Below are positions 45,346 to 57,008 of a stretch of 64,000 nucleotides of DNA, one piece after another (position 1 is the first letter of the stretch; every line of letters starts with the position of its first letter). The notes beneath the pieces were generated by a model. The model made no database searches. It was not told the DNA's origin and was given only the letters and a program-made list of their open reading frames with translations. Source of the DNA: Onchidella celtica (Eukaryota > Mollusca > Gastropoda > Systellommatophora > Onchidiidae); NCBI GenBank assembly GCA_963931925.1, contig OZ007569.1, positions 29,878,612 to 29,942,611 on the forward strand, read 5' to 3'. The translations under genes and the position numbers were made by a program.

Positions 45346-46539
45346 ATTTCGCCAGTAAGAGGCAATCTTTAAAGGACATGGTGATTTTGGTCGTGTGGCA
45401 CGGAATCAACATGTGCACATTGCTTAGAAAAACGTTTGGGGTAACTGCTTTTGAACTTTTGTAACTGTAGTCATCCTTGTGTCACCCATCTCGACTGTGA
45501 CCACACTCATTGCTGCTTGACACTTACAAATCTGTCAGAGGCGTAGTTTTAATATCAACGTAACAACACGCAGCGGTATTTTTCAGATAAGTCCTTGTGT
45601 ACCTGTATCTGAAAAATTTCAAAAGATGCCGATGAATTCACGCAGTGTTAACGATGCATGTTGTCAAAATACTTACAAGGAGCTTGTTTGTGTGTGACAA
45701 ATTAAAAAAAAAAAGTTACTGTAGCCATTTCATTTCGCTAATGAAAAGGTGGTTTTGGCCGATGAGCTAAACGCGAAGTCGCCATCTCCAACTTGGACTT
45801 TGGCAAAAATTCAGTGTGATGAAAACAAAAACTCATTTTAGCCAAGTGCCTGAAACAGTTTTTTTTTTGTTGTTTTTGTTGTACGGGGGTAGTTGAACCA
45901 AATACTCTCAGAAGTGATACGAATGTAATGATATCATGACGCTTTTCATAAATGTACTTTGCAAAATTGGGCATGGTTCAACGTCAGAAAAAATCTGGTA
46001 CGCTTGGTCCACCCACTTGAACTGAGTTTCATAATCTGTGAGATATTTGTATTATATAGTAGGTGTACAAGAAAGTACACTGCACGAGGTTCATTCAACT
46101 GTGCCAATCTTTGCGTGCAACCATGTAAGGCATGATCGAATCAGCTTAAAGATCGACCAGGGTGATCTGCCAATCTGCAGTTGGCGTCGCCATTACTTAA
46201 TAAGTACAGTGAACAAAACACTGGCAAATACTGCAAATGCGGTTAAAACGGCAATAACCTAGATCTATATTTTTCTCTGCAGAACAGTTACAGGTGTTGT
46301 ACTGAATGTTCATTCGATTTTACGCCCATTTAGGTTACAGGTGAAAAATAAGTTGGCTTTCGTTCACAAAAGGAGATGTGGGAAGGTACGGTTCTCTGAA
46401 TAATAAATTTTGAAAGATATATTTGATCCTGAATTATAAAGTTTTGAATGGCTTTGTTTATTTCTGTATTTATATATATTTATTTTGTCAGGTCAGAAAA
46501 ATCTGCTACTGGTAACATGTAATCCAGTACAACCTGTTT
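45346..46539. other. Intergenic sequence
   Basis: No feature is recognised. Confidence 0.4.
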
Positions 46540-47349
46540 CATGAACTGGTACGCTAGCATGGTATCAGTGGGCGTGCACCTGGTCGGTGCAAACGGCCAG
46601 GGCGGAGGAGGTTTCATCTAACCCAACGGCCACATGCTGGGGCACAATGTGACCCTCAGTACTTGAGTCCTTCACATTGGCCCCCGGTAGCGGTGTGGTC
46701 ATAGGCTTGTTTGCCTAAATCACAGACGAAGAATTGAGCAAACTTCCCGGACGCAGCTTCGAAGCTGGCGGCAGCAGGCCAGTGGTTGATTGATAGGGCA
46801 GATGGCAATATAGCGTCACTCTGGCCTGGATATCGTGACACAGAGCATCCACCAGTATTGGTGTTCTTTGGTTTGGGTCTTTCACCCTAGTCAGTTGGGA
46901 CTGCGAGGCTGTGGAGTAGCCTACAGGCAGCCGGTCAGGCAATATGACTGTCCCTCTGGCATCCTCCTGCACCTGGATACATTTCCAGTCGTCTTGATCC
47001 TGTCTTGCCACTTGGATAAGTTGTGTCCAGGCGAGAGAGTGAGTCTGATGTTTGCGCAGCTCTTTCTCACTAAAAACAAATTCTTTGCGCCAGTCTTAAC
47101 ACTCACCTCGTCTTCTTTCATCTTTGTCTCGTCTTCTTTCCTCTCAAAATTCCAACGGCGATGGGCGAGTGCGGTGGCAGCAGGTTTGGATAGACTGGAA
47201 GCTGTTAGCACAGACCTACACGTTGGTGGCTGTGGGCTATGGTCACTTCGTCGTCGATTGAAGTGGAGGCGTGGGGAGGCAGCACCCACAGTAGCTGAGC
47301 AGCCTTATTTAAGGATAGCACTGCTCACCTCAACTGAGGAAGGGGCTAG

Positions 47350-47495
47350 AAAAGGTGCCCTAAAGAAAGCCCACTTCACATCACCCTGACTGGTATACCG
47401 CGACCAGTGGGGATCCCTCGAAACAAAAAGAAATTCAGCTTACTCAGGCTAGGAGCCTGGAATATACGCACACTACAGGACAACTCAACAACCCG
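47350..47495 (+). pseudogene. 5' end of the LINE endonuclease ORF in a shifted frame
   Basis: The frame starting at 47350 encodes GIPRNKKKFSLLRLGAWNIR and then TLQDN, the usual first strand of the AP-endonuclease domain. The continuation (NNPERRTALIAIELSRYNLD) is in the next frame from about 47486. One frameshift of net -1 or +2 therefore separates the domain start from the main ORF. Confidence 0.7.
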
Positions 47496-50400
47496 GAAAG
47501 ACGCACTGCACTTATTGCCATTGAGCTCAGCAGGTACAACCTGGACATAGTGGCACTCAGTGAGACCAGACTCCCTGATAGTGGCCAACTCAAAGAGCTC
47601 AGTGGTGGATACACCTTCTTCTGGAAAGGCAAGGGTGCAGTCGAACCGAGACAGCATGGTGTTGGGTTTGCAATTAAAAATGACCTTGTCAGAAACTTGC
47701 AGTCCATGCCAATTGAAATAAATGACAGGCTAATGACACTCAGGATCCCAGTTGGGAAAAGCCAGTCAGCCACCCTCATTAGCGCATATGCGCCCACCAT
47801 GACAAACCCAGATGAAGCCAAAGACAAGTTCTATTCTGATCTAGAATCTGTCATATGCTCTGTCCCGGCAGCTGATAAGCTGATTCTCTTGGGGGACTTC
47901 AATGCTAGGGTTGGCTCCGAAATCTCAGCGTGGCCAAATGTTTTGGGCCCTCATGGAGTTGGTTCATGCAATAACAATGGGTTGCGCTTACTTACTTTGT
48001 GCGCTGAATTTGGCCTGTTCATTACCAACACAAATTTTAGTCTCCCCGTGAGAAACAGAACGTCATGGATGCATCCCCGCTCAAAGCATTGGCATCTCAT
48101 AGACTATGTCATTGTGAGGAAGACTGACAGAAAGGATGTCCTTGTAACAAAGGCGATGTGTGGTGCCGAGTGTGGAACTGACCACAGACTCATTGTTTGC
48201 AAGCTCAGACTAACATTGAGGCGCAATAGACGCCCTCAAGGGAAAGCGCCACCTAAACGCCTAAATGTTTCAAAACTCTGCTCAGCTGAGAAACAGAGCG
48301 AGCTCTCATCAGAACTCTCCTCAAAATTGGATTGCGTGACTTTTGACCCTGAGAACATTGAACAGAGCTGGACTGACCTAAATACGACTGTACACTCTTG
48401 CGCCAGCAGCACAGTTGGTTTTCCTGTCCGCAAGCACCAGGACTGGTTCAATGATAATGATAATGAAATCAAAGTGCTCATCAAAGAAAAAAATAGTCTC
48501 ATCCAAGCTCACTGCAGTGACCCCTCTTCCACAGCAAAAGCTGATGCACTGCGTGCATGTAAGGGTGTACTCCAGAAGAAGCTGAGGAAAATGAAAAATG
48601 ACTGGCTTGAAGAGCGAGTAAGAGAAACTCAGAAATATGCCGACACAAACAACACTAGAAAGTTCTTTGAGAGCCTCCGAGCTGTGTTTGGACCATCCCG
48701 CTCTGGCACTACGCCACTTCTTGCGTCAGATGGTTCAACACGCATTGTTGAATTGAATGCCATAATTCAGCGTTGGGCAGAACATTTCGGAGGTGTGCTA
48801 AATCGGCCATCAAATATAAATACTGAGTCCATTGACCGCCTCCCTCAGACTCCTATTAATGCAGCTCTTGCCAAGCCATTCACAGCAAATGAGACCCGAA
48901 CTGCCACAAATCAGATGTCCTTTAACAAATCACCAGGCGTGGATTCAATTCCTGCTGAGGTGTATGCCTTCGGTGGAGAAAAGCTTATTGAAAGGTTGAC
49001 TGAGTTGTTCAATCATATGTTGAAAGCAGGGAAGCTGCCACAGGACTTCAAAGATGCTTCAATCATCCATCTGTACGAAAACAAAGGGGACAGCCAAGTC
49101 TGTGACAACCATCGGGGAATCTCTCTACTTTCAATTGCTGGCAAAATATTGGCAAGAATGCTTCTGAATCGCCTTCTTGTTCACCTCTCGTCAAATGACT
49201 TGCTTCCCGAGAGCCAATGTGGCTTTCGTAAAGAGAAGGGAACGGCGGATATGATTTTTGCTGCTAGACAGATTCAGGAAAAATGCATGGAACAAAATAA
49301 AGCGCTGTATATCACATTTGTTGACCTCACAAAAGCATTTGACACAGTGTGTCGTGAAGGCCTCTGGAAAATCTTGGCGAAGTTTGGGTGTCCACCCGAA
49401 TTCATCACAATAGTGCGCCAGTTTCATGATGGCATGCAAGCTGCAGTCAAAAGCAACGGCAGTGTTTCAGAGCCCTTTGCTGTCACAAATGGGGTAAAAC
49501 AGGGTTGTGTCTTAGCCCCAACTCTGTGCAGCATCATGTTCTCTGCAATGCTACAAGAAGCCTTTAGCTCTCCTCCTCAAGGGGTAAGCATCAAGTACCG
49601 AACTGATGGCAGTCTATTCAACCTCAGGAGACTTCAGGCAAAAACCAAAACCAAAAGTACTCAAGTCTGTGACCTACTATTTGCTGATGATTGTGCACTT
49701 CTGGCACACGATGAGGATAGCATGCAAAACTGTGTTGATAAGTTCTCTAGTGCCTGTGACAACTTTGGCCTCACAATAAGCACAAAGAAGACGGAAGTGC
49801 TCCATCAGCCTACTCCAGACGACAAGTATCCTGTGACCCCAAATATCAAAGTCCATGACAGTCTTCTGAAGGTGTCGGAGAACTTCACCTATCTTGGCAG
49901 TACACTGTCTTCCGCGGCTCGTGTTGATACTGAAATTCTCTCAAGAATCAGCAAAGCCAGCTCTGCATTTGGCAGGCTTCGAAAGAGAGTATGGGATGTT
50001 GCTGGCATTCGCACAGACACTAAGCTGAAAGTGTACAATGCTGTGGTCCTTCCCACCCTACTCTATGGGGCTGAAACCTGGACAGTGTACCAATCGCATG
50101 CCAGAAAGCTAAATCACTTTCATCTGGCCTGCCTTAGAAAGATCCTAAGGATCAAATGGCAGGATAAAATTCCAGACACTGAGGTCCTCAATCGTGCCAA
50201 GGAATTGAGCATCTTCTGCCACCTGAAAAAAATTCAGCTACGTTGGGCAGGACATGTTGTCAGAATGCCCGACTCCAGACTCCCTAAGCAAATCTTCTTC
50301 TCTGAGCTCTCCAATGGAACGAGGAATGTTGGGGCCCCAAAGAGACGTTACAAAGACACTCTCAAGCAATCACTGAAGGCCTTTGCCATTGATGTGAGTG

Positions 50401-50624
50401 AGTGGGAAAAGCTCTCGCTTGATCGTGCAAATTGGAGGGCGGCCCTTACCAGAGGCAGCAAAGCATGGGAAGCTGACAGAGTCCAGCAGGCTATCAAAAA
50501 AAGAGAACGGCGCAAGAAAAGGCCCAGTGGTACTGAACCAACGGAGCACTCTTGTCATTTATGCGGAAGGGTCTGCAGGGCAAAAATAGGACTTATCAGT
50601 CACATGAGAAGCCATAAGTCATGA
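47496..50624 (+). CDS. LINE endonuclease/reverse transcriptase with C-terminal C2H2 zinc finger
   Basis: One frame is open for more than 1,020 codons to TGA at 50622-50624. The N-terminal AP-like endonuclease is seen in ALSETRLPDSGQLKE, LLGDFNARVGS and GTDHRLIVCKL. The central RT has KSPGVDSIPAEVY, HRGISLLSIAGKILARML, VDLTKAFDTV, NGVKQGCVLAPTLCSIMF, the catalytic LLFADDCALLAHD, and TYLGSTLSSAARVDTEI. The C-terminal region has LPTLLYGAETWT, LRWAGHVVRMPDSRLPKQ and a final zinc finger CHLCGRVCRAKIGLISHMRSH (C-x2-C-x12-H-x3-H). GTG 47550 is not a likely real start, because the coding sequence continues upstream. Apart from the frameshift near 47490 the ORF is undamaged, suggesting a young insertion. 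It would copy its own RNA into DNA at nicked target sites. Confidence 0.93.
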   Translation, partial: ERRTALIAIELSRYNLDIVALSETRLPDSGQLKELSGGYTFFWKGKGAVEPRQHGVGFAIKNDLVRNLQSMPIEINDRLMTLRIPVGKSQSATLISAYAPTMTNPDEAKDKFYSDLESVICSVPAADKLILLGDFNARVGSEISAWPNVLGPHGVGSCNNNGLRLLTLCAEFGLFITNTNFSLPVRNRTSWMHPRSKHWHLIDYVIVRKTDRKDVLVTKAMCGAECGTDHRLIVCKLRLTLRRNRRPQGKAPPKRLNVSKLCSAEKQSELSSELSSKLDCVTFDPENIEQSWTDLNTTVHSCASSTVGFPVRKHQDWFNDNDNEIKVLIKEKNSLIQAHCSDPSSTAKADALRACKGVLQKKLRKMKNDWLEERVRETQKYADTNNTRKFFESLRAVFGPSRSGTTPLLASDGSTRIVELNAIIQRWAEHFGGVLNRPSNINTESIDRLPQTPINAALAKPFTANETRTATNQMSFNKSPGVDSIPAEVYAFGGEKLIERLTELFNHMLKAGKLPQDFKDASIIHLYENKGDSQVCDNHRGISLLSIAGKILARMLLNRLLVHLSSNDLLPESQCGFRKEKGTADMIFAARQIQEKCMEQNKALYITFVDLTKAFDTVCREGLWKILAKFGCPPEFITIVRQFHDGMQAAVKSNGSVSEPFAVTNGVKQGCVLAPTLCSIMFSAMLQEAFSSPPQGVSIKYRTDGSLFNLRRLQAKTKTKSTQVCDLLFADDCALLAHDEDSMQNCVDKFSSACDNFGLTISTKKTEVLHQPTPDDKYPVTPNIKVHDSLLKVSENFTYLGSTLSSAARVDTEILSRISKASSAFGRLRKRVWDVAGIRTDTKLKVYNAVVLPTLLYGAETWTVYQSHARKLNHFHLACLRKILRIKWQDKIPDTEVLNRAKELSIFCHLKKIQLRWAGHVVRMPDSRLPKQIFFSELSNGTRNVGAPKRRYKDTLKQSLKAFAIDVSEWEKLSLDRANWRAALTRGSKAWEADRVQQAIKKRERRKKRPSGTEPTEHSCHLCGRVCRAKIGLISHMRSHKS

Positions 50625-50790
50625 AAGAACAGTCTTTCCATTCTGTCCTCTGTGTCCTTTAGTTCTCTTTATTGTCCATGTGTTGAAATTCTCAACAATT
50701 TCTGTTCTTTATTCCTCTGGTGTTGTTAAGGTCATCGTCATACCTGATGGACGAACTATTATTATTATATATTTATTTATCTATTTAACT

Positions 50791-51342
50791 GCAGTTTAGC
50801 AGTCCCAGACTCTGTTGGGGGATGAATAGTTGTTCAGCCTCTTATCCAAAACCTACAATGTGAAACCGCTCTTTCCCTATGTCTATTGAGGGCAAAGATT
50901 ACGTCCAATCGTTTCTATATGGAACTACCTTTCCCCGCAAATAAGATTAATCTCTCTCTCTCTCTCTCTTTCTGTTGCTCTCCCTCCCCCATCTCTCCCT
51001 CTTCCCCACCTTTCTCTCTCTCCTTCCCCCATCTCTTTCTCTCTTTCAGTGCTTAGGATAAATTCTGGCGTGAGGAGGAGATGGACGAAATACGGTGGAG
51101 AAAGAGAAAGAAAAGACGGAAGATTAAAAGCGAGAGATGAAATGGACGAAGAAGAAGAGGGGAAAAGAAAGAAGAAACAACAACAACAACAAAAACCAGG
51201 GAAGGAAAAAAAAAAGATGCGATAAAGTAGGAAAGCAACCATAAAGGAGAGAATGACAAAAAGAAAATACCAAAGGATGATCGCAGGAAGAACTTGAAGT
51301 ACACTGAAAAAGATGAATAGAAGACAAAAGGAGGACTGAAAT
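50791..51342. other. Intergenic sequence with a pyrimidine-rich then purine-rich tract
   Basis: 50951-51048 is mostly CT microsatellite and 51060-51300 is mostly A/G. Long frames here are low-complexity artefacts. Confidence 0.5.
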
Positions 51343-51478
51343 CAGGGTCGTCCTAAATCATCCTGGGCCTGCTGGGCAGAGCAATGAAAATGTGTGTGCA
51401 TTGACACCACCACCCCCCCTCCCACCACCTCCACCCCCAGGCAACTGCCCAGTGTGTCAATGCATTAAGACGGCCCTG
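51343..51478. mobile_element. hAT-like MITE, family 2, with near-perfect 8-bp target duplication
   Basis: Begins CAGGGTCGTCCTAAATC and ends GCATTAAGACGGCCCTG, an inverted repeat. Flanking 8-mers are ACTGAAAT and ACTAAAAT (7 of 8 identical). It contains CCACC/CCCC simple repeat expansion in the middle. Confidence 0.82.
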
Positions 51479-52399
51479 ACTAAAATGACAACGCAGAAAA
51501 CAACAACAACAACAACACAAACACCTATAATACAACAAAGAAACTATGGCATTTTTTCCCAGGTGTTTATCACAGAAGTCCAATGAGATGGTAAAACATG
51601 ACAAAATCATGAGAAAGTTTACCGTAAAGAAAGAGTTGACATCATAATATTCACAAATACAATAGATAATGAGAATGGTTATATTTCCTTAACTTGTAAG
51701 ATAATAATGTAAAACATCAGAAAAAATGAAAGACTAAAAAAGCCACTTTTTCCATCTTTTTCCCTGTGCATCAATTGTTTTTTACATAAACATGTGTATC
51801 AAACGGTGTGTTTTGCCATTATTCCAAAAGAGATTTTCTACACAAAATCAGTATTTACATGTTATGTCACACATGAGAAGTTTCTCCCAAATCTCTTTCA
51901 TACTCATCCAAACACACAGTTACATTATATACTTTTAAAGGTAGATGCTCATTTTACCGCACCCAGATTCAACTGTATCTTTGGTGCCACTGGTCTATCC
52001 CTGTACGTAATTTTCGGAGGATTTAAATGTTCAAATAATTACTGTAACCAGTGTTTTGTATATCTTCACGAAAGACTATATTATCTCAGTTATCTTTTCT
52101 CTCTTCGTTGTGCTAATAATCACATAGATCTGAACAATACGTCATTTCCTAGTTGTAGTTTCACAGCAAATTCGTTTAAATTGTTAAAGACAAATTGAAG
52201 AACCGAGAAGACCTCACGTGGTGCGCCCTTAACAAGCAATTACTGTGTTTTTATTTGAGGATGATTTTTGATTTTACTGAGGCATCCCTTCGACAAGGAC
52301 TAAAGTACGCGAGAGATCTAACCACTAAAGGGTGAAGCAGTCTGTCAACGGAATTCTTAAATGCAGCAGGTGTCTTTGTTTTAGACTTAAAGACTTCGA
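51479..52399. other. Intergenic sequence
   Basis: No gene is recognised. A 134-codon frame at 51794-52198 has no recognisable domain. Confidence 0.4.
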
Positions 52400-52615
52400 T
52401 GGTGTTTCTCAAGCTGGGGGCACACGCCCCGCCTGTAAAGCGTGGCAATGGGATTTACAATTTTGATGGGGCGTAGAACTCCACAGTGGGGCGTAGGGAT
52501 ATATACTGTAGGCCTGTAAACCAGAACTAACTTTGTCCGGTCACGGTGGGGTGCAGTTTTTAGTTTGTTGCTAAATTGAAGTGGGGCGTGGGGCAAAAAC
52601 GGTTGAGAAATACTG
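52400..52615. mobile_element. hAT-like MITE, family 3
   Basis: The ends are TGGTGTTTCTCAAGC at the left and CGGTTGAGAAATACTG at the right, which reads CAGTATTTCTCAACC on the other strand. This resembles the CAGTGGTTCTCAACC terminus typical of hAT elements. The interior repeats GGGGCGTRG motifs (52470-52590). No target duplication is clear. Confidence 0.65.
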
Positions 52616-54327
52616 ATCTAGAGAGTATCAAAGTATGGATCGCGGACTTGCCCTGTTTCTTTATTTCTTGATTCTAAAATGTACTTGTGTTTAATTGTTG
52701 ATTAGAGGGTAGAAGATAACAAACGCCTGTACTGTTATCCCTATCACATCAGAGTTGGCACAAAAATTTTACAACGGTTATTTCCCCTGCTATACCTATG
52801 GCGACCCAAGACATTCAACACTCAATATAAATTTTACTGTTGTATGAGCGAGTCAGCTGTCTTACAACAGAATATTAACTGTTCCTTATAACGTTCCGGA
52901 TAGTTTATTAGTTTCTGTGTATTCATGATTATCATTCGCCCAAAACATTTTCATGGTCACCATCAATGTTTTCATCCACATGTACATCAACATCGTTTTC
53001 ACTGTTGTCGTTATCATACAGAAAAAACAACAACAAAAAACTACGTTCATTCAGTTTTGTTGAAGTAAGGACAGAGATAAGAATGCAAGAAATAAGCACA
53101 CGTTTCTTCTCATACAAACATTACAATGTATCATTCTCTTTTTATTTATAAACTTACTTTTATCCTTACAAAGGATCGACATGTTTGAAAAAAGAGCATT
53201 AATCGAGAGTGTTTTTCACGATTTCCACTGACAAAATAAACGTTTACATTAATAAACATTTTTCCTCTCCATTGTGACATATTAGAATTAACGATAAATA
53301 GACAAATTGTAACAGTGGATACTTCTTTCGTTCGTCTTTTCATATTTTATAATCTCTGATAAATTGGCAATGTATAGAAGTGGATATTTTTTTCTGTCTC
53401 ATGAAAATTACTTTTATTATCAGCAATTAATTGAGAATTAACACCAGTAGGTTTTTTTTTTTTTTTAACAAACGGTTGTAAACTGGCAAGTCTAGAACAT
53501 AAAAAACCTTTTCCTCCTGTCTTTTGGAATTCTAGAGTCGTATGTAATTGACAAATTTACAAAAGTAAACAGTTATGCATTAACATTTCTCTCTTTTGAG
53601 ATCTTATAAATACAATATAAACATTCCCATGCCCTGGAAACTATTTGGAATAGTGATTGTAAATTTTGTAAGATACATGAATAGCAGTTGAACACGTTAA
53701 CAGGAATCATCAATCATTCATCACCAGAAAATAACACAATGAATGTTATATTTTGATATACATTATCAGACACGGAAAATGGGTTCACCTATCCAGTTTC
53801 CCGTCTGTTTATCAGCTCATTGATGCAGTCATCCGTCTGTTATCCATCCATCCAACTGCTCATTAAACCATCCTTCCAGCCATCCACTCATGTGCCTCAC
53901 GTATTCAAAAACCCTCTCGTTGCCTTTTCCTCAACAAAAGAACATCGCTGACCCTATCCCAAATCTCTCAATTCGAGGGACCCCATTTTCACGTGAGAGG
54001 GGGAAGAGTTTTCTTGAAATGCATTTCTTATCTTCAGTGCATTCTTAATTATATAAATAAACCTTTGAAATGTCCTTCTCCACTTCAATCAAAAGAAAAT
54101 GCAATTTTCTTCATTGTTTTCATGTAATATTTCCACAAAAAAAATAAAAATAAATTCATTTACAGTTGTGCAAATTTTGAGAATACATAAACTGTGCAGT
54201 TTCATGATATAAAAAAAAGACTCTCATTACCATGCATGCAGCAGCTTTGGTCGTGAGAGGCCTTTGGCTTTGTTTTCATTGAAATAATTTACCAAAGCTT
54301 TTTCCAGTCAAGAGATATTACAGTCAC
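52616..54327. other. Intergenic sequence
   Basis: AT-rich with no gene recognised. A short CCATC-type stretch lies near 53830-53890. Confidence 0.4.
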
Positions 54328-54484
54328 CAGGGCCGTCTTAACGCATGGACACACCGTACTGTTGCCCGAGGGCAGCACGGATTTAGGGGGGCACCAGCTT
54401 GCAAATTTACATGGGTTTTTGAAATGGGGAAGAAAATCCCAATCGCTTTGCCCAGGGCCCCGCAATGATGTTAAGACGGCCCTG
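54328..54484. mobile_element. hAT-like MITE, family 2, best-preserved copy
   Basis: The ends CAGGGCCGTCTTAACG and GTTAAGACGGCCCTG form a near-perfect 15-bp inverted repeat. Flanking 8-mers ACAGTCAC and GCAGTGAC agree at 6 of 8 positions. It is 157 bp with no ORF. CAGGG-type termini plus 8-bp duplications point to hAT. Confidence 0.85.
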
Positions 54485-57008
54485 GCAGTGACCGTCTCAA
54501 ATGTTGCTACATTATTAAATCACCACTCTGTGTTGCTTGTACATTTCTGTAAATTACAATACAGAGACTTGACATTCCACATATCACGCTGATGTTGCCA
54601 AGTTCTGTCTAAACCAGACAGCTCTAAAATCCAAATCCTTCGATAACAACATGAGGAAACTTTTATCACATGCTCTTTTAAGCTCTGCACTGGCTGAGCA
54701 CAAAAACACACTGCATCCGGCAAACAGATCCGTCTCCCCTCCCCGAAATAGACGGGTTCGTTAACTTCTTTTTTGTACAAGAAACAAAACAAAACAAACC
54801 AGAAACACAATACTAAACCCGCAAAATGGATTGGTTTGCCGGATGAAATGTGTTTTTTGTTTTTTTTACTCTAATATAGTCATTAATTACAGCTTTAGAT
54901 TTTCCGAGATATCCGATTTAAAACACTGATCAAAGCTTCCAGCTCGTCGTTTCAGAATCAGCTCAAAGAGTTCTCTATCTTCAAAAAACGACACCCGGAA
55001 ACCCCGGTAGAAATGTTATTAATATACACTTCTCATAGACAACAGGTCCATAACTTTGACAGTCTAATGCACAATCGTCATTACGGGAAACAGCACAAAC
55101 ATTCGGTGGATTTTGAAAGTTATAATATGAATTGCAACAGTGTTCATCTTCAGTGGAGAATCAGATGTCATATAAAAAATGGAATGTATCAGAATAAACA
55201 CTAAACATCATCGATAGAGAATAATTTTTGTGTTAAAATAAAGGAAATAAATTAATTAGGTAATCCAACACTGATACCAAAGGAATGGACACTCCAGTGA
55301 GATCGTCATGATCAATCAATCTTCCACTCTGCAAACTTACATCTTCTTCCAAACATGGAATCAGATCATCCAATCAAATGGCATAGTAGAAAGTTGCCTT
55401 TCATTCAAAGTTATCACACTATCGTTAATCCAGCCGTTGTTCACTGAAGTGTCGCTAAAATGCACCGACGCGTTCTGATTAGCTGCTATATAGTACTTTT
55501 TTTCCCCTTTATACAAAATAAATTCTGTCTTCTCTAGATTCTCCTAGATTAAAAATAGCAATCAAATAATCAAAATGTGCCGTATTTAAAAAAAAAAAAA
55601 AGATGTTAAACCTATCTTTAGTTTTAAACAAAGTGGGTAACTGAGCCTAAGAGTTTAGAAATTGCCAACATGTATCGCCACTGTCATCTTGAACACATAA
55701 CCATTTACAAAGGCTGATAAGTTCGAGACAAAGTGCAAGGAATTCAAAGAATTTCGATTTCTGAACTGCCATGTTTCTTTACACCGCAATGATTTAGTTC
55801 CTGACACGTGCCAGTTAACTTAGCCACAGCTGGACGTCAAAAATAAACGTCATAAAAAAATACGGAATTTTTATGCCATTTATTAGGGACATTCCAATCT
55901 CATTTTCCAGCCATCAACTTTTATATCTCCAAGCAAAGAACTCGGCGGTGATCTGCTCCTTATACCGCTAATGTGTCCGACATTTTTTAATGCTGCCTTG
56001 GTCAAAATTTATTGATAGCATTTGCCATACAGCCTCTGGAAGTACCGAAATCGCTAATTCAGTACCGAGGCATCATGCAAAGGGCGAACAGCAATATGAG
56101 AAGGAAAGTCTCGCAAGTTCTAGTGAAAATCAGGAACCATCGCCGGAGACAATCGCTTTTACCTGGTTGATCAATAACCACATCTCGATAAATCGATAAT
56201 CGATTAAATGAGCTATAGATCCAAGGTGATCAGAGCTACCCCTTTACACTCGCGTGTTTACCTTCGATCCCAGATGCGTGTAGTGTTCGACGGTCAGATC
56301 GTATCGTATAATTCCATACACTACTGTGAACTTCAGAACTACGACTTGGCCCTTTACTATATTTATTATGCAAAGCACCTGCCGTGACCCTAGTGAACAA
56401 CAGAAGGTACCTTTATGCATTTATGATCTCTCTACAGACCTCATTGATCAAATTGCTTCCTTCGTCTTAGTTTCAAAAGATGTTGAAGTAAACAATGCGG
56501 CGACTTGTTCTAAGAGTCTGTAACGGCTGAGCTGTTTGCAGCTTTGGCACCATGCCACAATGTTTGCTGTTGTCAGTAATTAATATTTAATTGTAAATGC
56601 AAGATATTTAAATCTGCCATAACCAAGCACGGCACAATAATCTAAATGCATAGTAACTTAGCAAAAACGTTGGACTATTTCAATGATGTTCTTATTTAAT
56701 ATACAAACACCATTTCAACCCGCGACAATCCCAAAATGTACCCATCAATGACATACTTAGAAGGCATTCAATCACAGCCAGAATTCCATTCTGGAGTTTT
56801 GCAGTTGCACGTACAAATCACAGTTTAGAATAAAAAGGAAAGTTGCTGAAGTTACCAACAAGATACTCTTGCTGTACACTGGAATAATTATACAAACTTA
56901 CGAATGCATTTTTTTCTTTGTATCTGTACAATTATGTTTGCTTTATATTAACAATAAATCAAATTCAACAGACTTGAACAAGAAACATTTACAAAGGAAT
57001 AACAGATT
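54485..57008. other. Intergenic region and probable EAG 3' untranslated sequence
   Basis: No gene is recognised. The stretch just left of 57009 is downstream of the channel stop codon on the minus strand and probably includes its 3' UTR. Confidence 0.45.

Larger units (their letters stand above)
46540..50790 (+). mobile_element. LINE (non-LTR retrotransposon), nearly full length
   Basis: A GC-richer 5' segment (46540-47350) with no convincing ORF is followed by one long endonuclease-RT ORF. A 150-base 3' end terminates in GATGGACGAACTATTATTATT and an AT-rich tail. This layout fits an apurinic-endonuclease-type LINE. The exact 5' boundary and target duplications are not resolved. The clade is not certain from inspection (CR1/Jockey/I-like groups are possible). 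Confidence 0.85.

Noticed and set aside
46835..47389. 184-codon plus-strand frame before the LINE ORF
   Set aside because: It overlaps an equally open minus-strand frame, has no recognised domain, and lies in the LINE 5' segment in a frame different from the endonuclease start. Treated as untranslated.
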